Below are positions 47,733 through 55,345 of a stretch of 63,997 nucleotides of DNA, piece after piece. Source of the stretch: an uncultured Bacteroides sp. Lineage in GTDB: Bacteria > Bacteroidota > Bacteroidia > Bacteroidales > Bacteroidaceae. Every line of letters starts with the position of its first letter. Position 1 is the first letter of the stretch. The stretch lies in contig NZ_CAJLKP010000028.1 in NCBI RefSeq assembly GCF_905207245.1, positions 1 to 63,997 on the forward strand, given 5' to 3'. The notes beneath the pieces were generated by a model that saw only the letters and a list, made by a program, of their open reading frames with translations, did no database searches and had not been told where the DNA came from. The translations under genes and the position numbers were made by a program.

Positions 47733-47812
47733 CCTGCACACTCTTCACAGAGGATGCAGGACAATTTTATAAAATGCACAAATTACATCAGATTCTCGGA
47801 AAGATGAGAACC
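47733..47812 (-). ncRNA. Intercistronic structured RNA element, copy 2
   Basis: In mRNA sense it follows the GH10 stop. Hairpin 1 is GGTTCTC-ATCTTTCC-GAGAATC (47791-47812), differing from copy 1 by paired changes (A-U to G-C, C-G to U-A, A-U to G-U). Hairpin 2 (47733-47760) keeps the CCTGCA/TGCAGG stem and completes the inner CTCT-GTGA-AGAG stem. The linking sequence TAATTTGTGCATTTTATAA is identical to copy 1. Confidence 0.6.
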
Positions 47813-47829
47813 GATATATTCTTTCAAAA

Positions 47830-48945
47830 CTATTTCTTTTCGATTAGTTCCTTAACAAAAGGCTTCGGCTGGTAATTACGGTCAAAAAGCAGCGGATAAT
47901 CCTTGCGCCCTCTTATCGGAAAACCATTTTTCCAAGAATCACCGTCGGTTACTCCCCAAGCCGTTACGCGGGTAATAATATCCGAGTGCTTCATGAACAG
48001 ATTAAAAAAATCAGCCATTCTCGTATTCCATTTTTCAGAGACACTATCAGGCAAAGCTTCCGTATAGGGATTAAGCATTTTCCGGTAAGCAACAGTATCA
48101 GAGATATTTGCACTCCGTTTGGCAGTTGGCAACGCACTCATATCCCACTCGGTAATCATCACTTTGGCACCTGTCGAAGCAAAAGCGAGAATACTTTCCT
48201 CAAATTCCTTCATATCCGGATAATCCATTCCCATGTGTCCCTGCATACCGATGGCATCTACCCGCAGTCCTTTTTCCTTCATATCCTTCACCATCTTAAC
48301 TACTGTATTGCGACGGCCCTCTACATTCATACCATAATCATTGTAATAGAGTTCAGCATCCGGGTCCGCTTCATGGGCATATTGAAAAGCCAGAGGGATA
48401 AATTCTTCACCTAAGATTTCATAAAATTTCGTCTTGCGATAAGAGCCGTCTTCTATAATAGCTTCATTCACAACATCCCATCCTTTCACACGTCCTTTAT
48501 ACCTACCAACAACCGTATAGATATGATCTTTCATGCGTTGTTTCAGCACTTCCGGCGTCACGTTTTTCCCTTCGGAATCTGTGCAGAACCATCGTGGCAA
48601 CTGAGAATGCCACATCAGGCAGTGTCCAATAACAAACATGCCATTCTCCTCTCCAAACTTCACGAATTCGTCTGCCTGAGAGAAATTATAACGATTTTCC
48701 TCCGGATGAATAACCGCACTCTTCATGCAGTTTTCGGCTACAACAGAATTAAAATGTTTCTTTATCAGTTGCACAGCTGTAGTATCACGTCCTGATGACT
48801 GAGCCGTATTCATGGCGACGCCTATATGGAACTTATTACCTACCGCTTCTTTTAGGGAAGTTTCATCACCCGTTGCAGGATTGCTTCCACAGGAATTCAA
48901 AGCACATCCTATTAGTAATACATACAAAAGATTCTTGTTTTTCAT
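47830..48945 (-). CDS. GH10 endo-beta-1,4-xylanase lipoprotein, single domain
   Basis: This is a 371-residue lipoprotein; ATG 48945 gives a signal peptide ending ALNSCGS. The uninterrupted GH10 barrel has acid/base Glu161 (WDVVNEAI) and nucleophile Glu266 (MITEWDM). It is a close paralogue of the GH10 half of the fusion at 29828; long stretches such as KFGEENGMF and GLRVDAIGMQGHMG are identical. An ATG 30 codons upstream (49035) lies within the operator region and is rejected. It is the first gene of operon C. Confidence 0.95.
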   Translation of the reverse strand: MKNKNLLYVLLIGCALNSCGSNPATGDETSLKEAVGNKFHIGVAMNTAQSSGRDTTAVQLIKKHFNSVVAENCMKSAVIHPEENRYNFSQADEFVKFGEENGMFVIGHCLMWHSQLPRWFCTDSEGKNVTPEVLKQRMKDHIYTVVGRYKGRVKGWDVVNEAIIEDGSYRKTKFYEILGEEFIPLAFQYAHEADPDAELYYNDYGMNVEGRRNTVVKMVKDMKEKGLRVDAIGMQGHMGMDYPDMKEFEESILAFASTGAKVMITEWDMSALPTAKRSANISDTVAYRKMLNPYTEALPDSVSEKWNTRMADFFNLFMKHSDIITRVTAWGVTDGDSWKNGFPIRGRKDYPLLFDRNYQPKPFVKELIEKK

Positions 48946-48995
48946 ATTATTTTTGATTTTATCTTTAATCATAATTTCAGGTATCTTTCCGGTTT

Positions 48996-49083
48996 CAAAT
49001 GTAACAGATAGAAATGAAACGAACTGTATCTTCATGATACATAGTTGTTCGCTGATGTTACATCTTTAATGCCCATGTTACAT
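48996..49083 (-). promoter_or_regulatory. Operon C promoter with three phased ATGTWACAT repeats
   Basis: On the minus strand the motifs occupy 49083-49077 (ATGTAACAT), 49063-49057 (ATGTAACAT) and 49042-49036 (ATGTATCAT), spaced 20 and 21 bp. The -7 box TACATTTG lies at 49003-48996, 39 bp after the last repeat starts. This matches operon D exactly and operon B within 1 bp. The leader to ATG 48945 is about 45 nt. Confidence 0.75.
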
Positions 49084-49209
49084 TTTCTTTCAGAAACATT
49101 CCATCATAGTCCTATACTATTTATTAATCACGGGAAATATTACTGATTATCAACTCGATGCATTATCTCTGCAGAAGATGTGCGATACCTCAGCATAACT
49201 TTTTCATGA

Positions 49210-49392
49210 AAGTGCTGGGATATTATAAGCGTAGAGAAAACGCTTTATAACAGCGCTGTACGAAGAGGCATGGAAAAAGGTATAGAGAAAGAACGTTTAT
49301 CCAATGCTCGCCGAATGAAAGGGAAAGGATTGGATCCTACCTTGATTGCAGACATTACCGGCCTGACTTGTGAAAAGATAGAGAAGCTATAA
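49210..49392 (+). pseudogene. C-terminal remnant of an Rpn/PDDEXK-type transposase-like nuclease
   Basis: An open segment ending at TAA 49390-49392 encodes VRRGMEKGIEKERLSNARRM followed by KGKGLDPTLIADITGLTCEKIEKL. This resembles the C-terminal tail of Rpn/PD-(D/E)XK transposase-family proteins (Glu/Lys-rich helix then an ITGLs-eEIekL helix-turn-helix). The frame is closed by a stop at 49207, and no N-terminal nuclease domain is visible upstream. It is a relic of a larger gene. Confidence 0.6.
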
Positions 49393-49477
49393 CTGCTTAC
49401 TGGATGTACAGCATCTATATATCCGTCCTACCAATCACGCAATGTAAAGAAACCGAAAATCCGCTATTCCTTCTTTT

Positions 49478-49541
49478 ACAAGAAGTTAGGAGTTTGTCGA
49501 CAGGAAGTTAACTTCTTGCCAACAAACTCTTAATTCCTTGT
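49478..49541. repeat. Palindromic repeat in the relic zone
   Basis: Arms 49478-49497 and 49522-49541 are inverted copies with 17 of 20 matches. The loop contains AAGTTAACTT, itself a palindrome, and GTCGAC occurs on both sides. It is a non-coding hairpin element similar in style to the others in the window. Confidence 0.65.
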
Positions 49542-49631
49542 CGACAAGAAATTGACACTTTGTTACACATTGATAATCAACGCCCCCCTCTTATACAAAA
49601 AGAATATTCGTATACATATATTACTTGCTTT

Positions 49632-50136
49632 TCACATATCTCTTACATATTCCATTTGCAACATCACTTGCCTAAAATTAGATTGCTTGTTTTCAAGGTA
49701 TTTCAATACATCAATATTCTTTTTCTTTTTACAATCTTTCAGTTTTCTTCCAAACTCCTTGTTCATCGGCAATCGGCATTCCGGCGGAAATATACCTGAA
49801 ACAACTATAAGCTTGGAAGATACTTCATTTAATTCATTAGCCTGTAGCTCGTAACTGATTCATATCCATCTGTTAATGTTTTATTGGATCCCGGCTGTTT
49901 CAACACGATTTTTCCACTTCTCAGAAAAGAAGTATTGTCTTGGACTATTACCGACAGAACGTATATATCATAAAGTCCTCCACTATGTCCAAATCTAAAG
50001 AACCCCAATAATATATACTATCCGAACTTGTAGTTCTTGTAGCGGCCATATCTTCCGTCTTATTAGTATCAAAAGGAATTTCACTACTACAACCACACCA
50101 AATGACCAAACTCAAAATAAGTAATATGTTTTTCAT
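49632..50136 (-). pseudogene. Frameshifted small lipoprotein gene
   Basis: From ATG 50136 the frame reads MKNILLILSLVIWCGCSSE (a lipoprotein signal) to IVEDFMIYTFCR and stops at 49948. Sequence with protein character continues in other frames: SVIVQDNTSFLRSGKIVLK ... ESVTSYRLMN, then NELNEVSSKLIVVSGIFPPE ... MLQMEYVRDM ending with TGA at 49632-49634. At least two frameshifts are needed to join them into about 168 codons. I do not recognise the family. A functional 62-residue product from the first frame alone is the alternative. Confidence 0.55.
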
Positions 50137-50160
50137 TGTTATTCGGTTTTTATTAAAACA

Positions 50161-50198
50161 AAAAGGCAGCGGTTTCACACTATGCCCCGCTGCCTTTT
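50161..50198. terminator. Operon D terminator
   Basis: A 12-bp perfect stem AAAAGGCAGCGG / CCGCTGCCTTTT with a 14-base loop lies 14 bp beyond the GH10 stop at 50213. The A4/T4 ends make it a strong intrinsic terminator for the leftward operon. Confidence 0.88.
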
Positions 50199-50212
50199 CT
50201 TATAAAACTCTA

Positions 50213-52402
50213 TTATTTTCCAGCCAATCCATCAGCAAAACCTGCATAGGTATGTTTACGACTGAAGTTGGAATCCCAAAGACCTACGGGTTCACCACCG
50301 CGCCAGCCAGAATCGTTGGGAGCATCGGTAGCACACCACTGGGTAATACCATACTGCTGGGCAGCAGGAATAATTTCGAAGTACTTCTTCACGATGAACT
50401 TATAGTATTCTGCCATCGCTTTATGCTGAGCTTCGGTCATATTCTCTGTCTTCACACTGGTACCGTTCTCATCTACATAGCCCATATCAAGTTCGGAAAT
50501 CTTCACGAGTTTACCACTTGCAGCTAAAATTTCGAACATCTGCACCACATGCTCTTCCTTACTCTTCTGAGTAACAGCATTGGCATAGCAAGATACATGC
50601 ATCTGTGTGCCGATACCGTCAATCTTCGTCTTATCATCAGCCTCCCACTTCTCAATCCAATGCACCAAGCTCTTAGCCTTCTTGTTGTCATCCCAATCAG
50701 ATTCCAGATTGTAGTCATTGACAAAGAGCTTCAAAGGAGCAGTACCACCATTTTCTGCATAATACTTGCGGGCGGCAGCTACAACAATGCGTACGTAATC
50801 CACATTACCCAAATAGTCTTGCCAATAGAAATTGTTCTTGGCATCTTCGGGAGAAACGTTGCTGGCTGATTGTAAGGTATAGAAACCTTCATCGTTACCA
50901 CCACCGGAAATAGCTTCGTTCACTACATCCCATGCAGTTACATAACCATCGGTAGCTTTCATCATACCTTCTACCCAGTTGTTCATAGCCCAAGTAAGGG
51001 TGTCTTTCTTTTCTTCGGGAGTTAGCTCAATACTTGTCTGATTAGAAGAATACCCCTCACCTTCAGCAGACAATCCCTGATAGCCACTCCAACTGGTCCA
51101 CCCCTCAATCGACTGGTTTTCAAAGCTGGAAGTATAAATATCCGACGTCCCATCTGAGAACACAACATCATCTACATAAATGGTTCCTACAAAATCACCA
51201 AAATTAAAGGTAAACTTATCCACTTGTCCATGCCCTGGTGTAAATGTCAAACTGACATCTGCCCATTCGGCACCAATATTTAAGCCACCAGGATATCCTT
51301 GAGCACCACCACTGGAAGACTGCGTAAATATAGTACAATTATATGTATCAGTTGCCTTGACCTTGGCTCTAAAAGTGTACGCTTTTCCTTCGGTCAACGG
51401 TGAAGCAAATTGATACCACACTTGTGAATCCCAATTATTGTTTTTCTTTTCCGTATTAGTCATTGTCAAGCAAAAACCAGCATTATCATTGCCTTCCTTG
51501 CCTATTTCATAGGAATATGAAGTCATCCAGCCCGGTCTTGTCCAACGGGATAAATCTTCAGTATCAAACGTACCGCCTTCAATAAGATTTTCATCATCAG
51601 CAGAAGACAATGTCACATCATCAAAACAAAGTTCTCCTTGAAACGTACCGAAACAGAAACGCAAACGATTGATAGGAATATTCGCTGTAAACGTTATGGA
51701 AGTTTCCTCCCATTTATTATCAGCTGAAAAAGAAGGCAAATATTGCGTATCACCATCAATAACACCAGGCCAGAAATTATAGGATACCGCTGAAGTAGCC
51801 TTAGCCCTCATCGAAATCACATATTCCTTACCTACTACAAGTGGTTCAGCAAGATCATAATAAATTTCACGATCCCAAGGATTAGTCCCTGCTTCCGGTA
51901 CTGTAATATGCAAAAACTTGTTGGATGCATTAGGATCAACAGGCAGAGGTATCGGAGCAATCAATCCGTTTAGATACTTGTTGTTCTGTTGTGCATGCCA
52001 AGCCAAGGTATGTCCATAGATGGTAAGACCATCGGCTTTAGCCGCAGATACAAAATTTTGCACTGCATCAAAATTCATCGTTCCATCATTACCCACACAT
52101 GATGCATATTTCATGGCATTGCCTGCCGTCATTTCATGGAAATTGGTATTGGCAAGACGTGTCACAATTCCTGATTTCAAATAGTCGTTTACAGCCAATG
52201 CAATTCCCAACTTAAAGTCAGGATTGGCACTGTTGCTCACATAACTTTTCAAGACATCATAGTCATTGAGGTACTCCATGCCTGCAATGGAAGCTGGTTT
52301 CTCTACCGAGAAAGCCAACAACTTATCGTCCACACAAGAAGAGACACCAATAGCCGCAGCCATTAAAAGCATTGTACCTATTATATTTTTTATATGTTTC
52401 AT
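50213..52402 (-). CDS. Surface GH10 xylanase with inserted, unusually arranged CBM modules (operon D)
   Basis: This is a 730-residue lipoprotein from ATG 52402 (signal ending GVSSCVDD). The GH10 barrel is split. The N-part (~30-155) includes LAVNDYLKS and IYGHTLAWHAQQ. The C-part (~460-730) includes acid/base Glu496 (WDVVNEAIS) and nucleophile Glu637 (KISELDMG). The insert holds a module lacking its N-terminal strand (~159-266), a complete CBM4_9-like module (~270-417, NLIEGGTFD to YVDDVVFSDG), and an N-terminal-type fragment (~425-455, SFENQSIEGWTSW, SAEGEGYSS). It is a paralogue of the xylanase at 24022 and corresponds to xyn10C of the xus cluster order. Confidence 0.93.
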   Translation of the reverse strand: MKHIKNIIGTMLLMAAAIGVSSCVDDKLLAFSVEKPASIAGMEYLNDYDVLKSYVSNSANPDFKLGIALAVNDYLKSGIVTRLANTNFHEMTAGNAMKYASCVGNDGTMNFDAVQNFVSAAKADGLTIYGHTLAWHAQQNNKYLNGLIAPIPLPVDPNASNKFLHITVPEAGTNPWDREIYYDLAEPLVVGKEYVISMRAKATSAVSYNFWPGVIDGDTQYLPSFSADNKWEETSITFTANIPINRLRFCFGTFQGELCFDDVTLSSADDENLIEGGTFDTEDLSRWTRPGWMTSYSYEIGKEGNDNAGFCLTMTNTEKKNNNWDSQVWYQFASPLTEGKAYTFRAKVKATDTYNCTIFTQSSSGGAQGYPGGLNIGAEWADVSLTFTPGHGQVDKFTFNFGDFVGTIYVDDVVFSDGTSDIYTSSFENQSIEGWTSWSGYQGLSAEGEGYSSNQTSIELTPEEKKDTLTWAMNNWVEGMMKATDGYVTAWDVVNEAISGGGNDEGFYTLQSASNVSPEDAKNNFYWQDYLGNVDYVRIVVAAARKYYAENGGTAPLKLFVNDYNLESDWDDNKKAKSLVHWIEKWEADDKTKIDGIGTQMHVSCYANAVTQKSKEEHVVQMFEILAASGKLVKISELDMGYVDENGTSVKTENMTEAQHKAMAEYYKFIVKKYFEIIPAAQQYGITQWCATDAPNDSGWRGGEPVGLWDSNFSRKHTYAGFADGLAGK

Positions 52403-52434
52403 ATAAATACTTTTTTTAATAAGAAACCCTATCA

Positions 52435-53457
52435 TTATTTCTTCACGGGAGTGAACCATTCAGCCTTTACGCCACGGTAGTGAGCCACCAAAGTGTCTTT
52501 CGTTGCACAATGGATGCCATCGTAGTCCATGGTGTAGTCCAGATAGATCACATCACGATCTGTGTTGCCCCAGCTATTCTTGTCACCTTTAACCACAAAT
52601 TTACCCGTACCGGTAGCTGCCACGCCTTCGGTGTTTGAAGTAATGGTGCAATTCCCGCTTTCGTCGAAGCTAAGCAACAAATTGCTTTCAATATTCTCTC
52701 CGGCAGCATTTTTAGTGGGACGTGCCCACTGCACTGTGTTCAGACCTACAGTGCTGAATCCGTTAATGGTTTCATCCTTCTCTACATAAGCAGCATGACG
52801 AATCTCCGTTCCGGTTTTGTTGCCACTATAAGTATCAACACCCCGACGCAGATAATGCGAATCGTACTTACTGATGTACTTCACAGCATAGAGAACATAG
52901 TCTTTGGATTGCACTTCCCAATCGTCCTTATTTAAGCGATGCGGAGTAGCAACCGAAGGCTTTCCCTCCAAGATGGTATCGGCATTCTGCACACCGGTCA
53001 TCACTACCGGAATAACATAGTTCAACTTCGTTGACTTAGGGTCGTTGAAGAAGGCATCGGTCAAATTCACAGTGACACCACCCAGCACTTTACCCTTCTG
53101 GATAACGATCTTGTCATCGCTCAGCGTATAGTGCGTAGAAGGCAGAGGCTCCAAATCACTTTTAGTGCTTTCGAAAACAAAACCATCGCACAACGAGTTG
53201 TCTACCCGGATGCCGATTTCCACATTCTTCTTGTTCTCGTATATACCGCCTATGGTGGCCATAATCTGGCATTTATGTTCATTGTCCATTGAGTTATCCA
53301 CCGTTTCATCTTCACCTAGGGTGATGGTACGGTTGGGGCTTTGATAAGCAAAGTAAACCGCAGAATATTTGTAGTCGGGAAAGTCCCAGTCACCGTTTTC
53401 GCATGCTGTGAATAAGACACCCGCCATAGCGGCTATTATAAGGAATGATTTTTTCAT
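52435..53457 (-). CDS. DUF1735 lipoprotein, XusE-like surface protein
   Basis: This 340-residue lipoprotein (signal ending VLFTACENG) has an N-terminal DUF1735-type beta domain (~25-180, SAVYFAYQSPNRTITLGED) and a C-terminal lipocalin-like or DUF5627-like barrel (~190-340). It occupies the fifth place of the SusC-SusD-SusC-SusD-x-GH10 order, the position of xusE. It probably binds xylan on the surface. An alternative ATG at 53469 adds four residues. The xylanase gene starts 32 bp downstream. Confidence 0.82.
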   Translation of the reverse strand: MKKSFLIIAAMAGVLFTACENGDWDFPDYKYSAVYFAYQSPNRTITLGEDETVDNSMDNEHKCQIMATIGGIYENKKNVEIGIRVDNSLCDGFVFESTKSDLEPLPSTHYTLSDDKIVIQKGKVLGGVTVNLTDAFFNDPKSTKLNYVIPVVMTGVQNADTILEGKPSVATPHRLNKDDWEVQSKDYVLYAVKYISKYDSHYLRRGVDTYSGNKTGTEIRHAAYVEKDETINGFSTVGLNTVQWARPTKNAAGENIESNLLLSFDESGNCTITSNTEGVAATGTGKFVVKGDKNSWGNTDRDVIYLDYTMDYDGIHCATKDTLVAHYRGVKAEWFTPVKK

Positions 53458-53509
53458 TACACTTTTCATTTATTCAGTTTATATAAATTCGTTACATACA
53501 GTCTGTTAT

Positions 53510-55306
53510 TTACCATCCTTTGTTCTGGATGAGAGCATCAAACTTCAACACTTCGCTATAAGGCACAGGACCGTAGTACATGTAATCCTTGTAGTCGCGT
53601 CTTTCCACATCTACCACCTCATAGTTGGTTCCCGTAATCTTCATGCCCTTTACGGTTTCGTTCAGCTTGCTGAGGTCTACCTTCCAGCGGCGCAAATCCC
53701 AAAAGCGGAAACCTTCGAAGCAAAGCTCCAGACGACGCTCGTTGCGGATGAGTTCACGCATTTTGTCCTGGTCTCCTTTTATCGACTCCAGATAGGGGTC
53801 TGCACCATCTACACCAACACCGGCACGCTTGCGGATAGCCTTAACCACGTCGTAGGCCGAGTAGCTGTGTGTGCCCTTGCCTTGCGGTCCCCAAGCCTCG
53901 TTGGCTGCTTCGGCATAACCCAGGAAGATTTCGGTGTAGCGAATCCAAGGTTTGACATGATAGCCATTGGTGGTGTTGCTGGGATTAGCATTCACGTTCA
54001 TATCCAGAAACTTGCGCAAGTAATATCCAGTACGCGTAGAAGCACCGTCAAACTTGTTCATGGCATCATTGTTGGTACCGTCTACAGCAGTAGTGATGAC
54101 ACTACTTGCATTACCGGCTTTGCTACCATTATAGATGATGTACATAGTTAGGCGAGGGTCGCGATTGGCATACGGTTTTTTATCATCGTATTCGCTCAGC
54201 GGGTCGTTGATGGGATAACCGTTCGCAGCAGGGAATGCATCTACCAGATTTTGTGAAGGATTTACACGTCCCTTACCGAAGAGAGAAGGAGGATACTGAT
54301 CCTTTTCAAGATCGGCGCTCTCGTTCTTGTTACTTCGCCACAAGAATTCGGGACGGTTGTAGCCTGCCTTCATTTCTTTGATAGCGTTGGCTTCTTCGTA
54401 CCACTTGTTACCCGTGGGGTCGATATTAGCAATAGGGTCACTGCCAAGATTGGCCAGCACTTCGGCCATACTGTTGGCAGCCTGCTCCCAAGTTACCCCA
54501 GATCCTGCACTATAGGCAGGACTGGCAGCAAGCAGAGCAGCCTGGGCACGAACGGCACGAGCCACACGGGCGCTCATACGATTCTTGGCATGGTCACCAA
54601 ACACACGGTTGTACTGGGCAAGGTCGGCGCCCATCTGAGCATATTTTGCGGGGGGCACACTACCTTCCGCCAAATCACCATACTCATCGGGGAGCATTTC
54701 GATGGCTTTCTCCACGTCTCTGTTCAGTTGCTCAATACACTCACTGAAGGTGTTGCGCGGCTTGTTAAAGTCCGAAGTAGTGGTTTCCGACTCCAGCAGG
54801 ATGGGTATGCCCAACAACTGTCCGTCTTCACCATATCCGCCACAGCTCAGCAACAAATGATACATATAAAGTGCACGCATACCGTATGCATCACCTTGGA
54901 AACGCACTTTGAAAAGGTCGGAAGCCACTTTGTCTTTGGCCCACTCCACATTCTCGGATATTTCCAGAAATTGGTTGAGGTATTGCCATGAGGCACGCAG
55001 GTATTGCCAATTATCCACAGGATTGTTGTCCGAACGCCAGGAACCGGTAGCCATCTTCAGATAATTATTTCCGATGTCATTGGACACAGCGTCATCAGTA
55101 GCTACATCAGTAAACTTCCAGGAATTAGCGTTTTCACCCAGCGGATTACTGATATAAGCATGGCCCAACAGACCAACAGCCCACGAAGGCATATTCTCCA
55201 AATCGGACGTCTGTTTGTGGTTCTCTATCGCCGGCTCAAACAAGTCGTCGCAAGCAGAGAATGCCATCAATAATGCCGCTGATAAGATTATATTTTTCAG
55301 TTTCAT
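53510..55306 (-). CDS. SusD-like lipoprotein (XusD position)
   Basis: This 598-residue RagB/SusD protein has a signal ending MAFSACDDL. Typical segments are FQGDAYGMRALYMYHLLLSCGG, the TPR-like helices around ARAVRAQAALLAASPAYSAG, and the C-terminal NERRLELCFEGFRFWDLRRW. It partners the SusC-like receptor encoded just upstream at 55346. Oligosaccharide capture is the expected role. Confidence 0.95.
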   Translation of the reverse strand: MKLKNIILSAALLMAFSACDDLFEPAIENHKQTSDLENMPSWAVGLLGHAYISNPLGENANSWKFTDVATDDAVSNDIGNNYLKMATGSWRSDNNPVDNWQYLRASWQYLNQFLEISENVEWAKDKVASDLFKVRFQGDAYGMRALYMYHLLLSCGGYGEDGQLLGIPILLESETTTSDFNKPRNTFSECIEQLNRDVEKAIEMLPDEYGDLAEGSVPPAKYAQMGADLAQYNRVFGDHAKNRMSARVARAVRAQAALLAASPAYSAGSGVTWEQAANSMAEVLANLGSDPIANIDPTGNKWYEEANAIKEMKAGYNRPEFLWRSNKNESADLEKDQYPPSLFGKGRVNPSQNLVDAFPAANGYPINDPLSEYDDKKPYANRDPRLTMYIIYNGSKAGNASSVITTAVDGTNNDAMNKFDGASTRTGYYLRKFLDMNVNANPSNTTNGYHVKPWIRYTEIFLGYAEAANEAWGPQGKGTHSYSAYDVVKAIRKRAGVGVDGADPYLESIKGDQDKMRELIRNERRLELCFEGFRFWDLRRWKVDLSKLNETVKGMKITGTNYEVVDVERRDYKDYMYYGPVPYSEVLKFDALIQNKGW

Positions 55307-55345
55307 AACTTCTTATTTTTTTAAAGTATTCAATTAATCTTTTCC

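Noticed and set aside
47830..49035. Longer start for the operon C GH10 at 49035
   Set aside because: It would put the start inside the phased operator and upstream of the -7 box; ATG 48945 gives a normal lipoprotein signal.
49552..49854. Two overlapping plus-strand frames of 79 and 100 codons in the relic zone
   Set aside because: They are low-complexity, Phe/Ser-rich translations opposite the decayed lipoprotein gene, with no start context or family.
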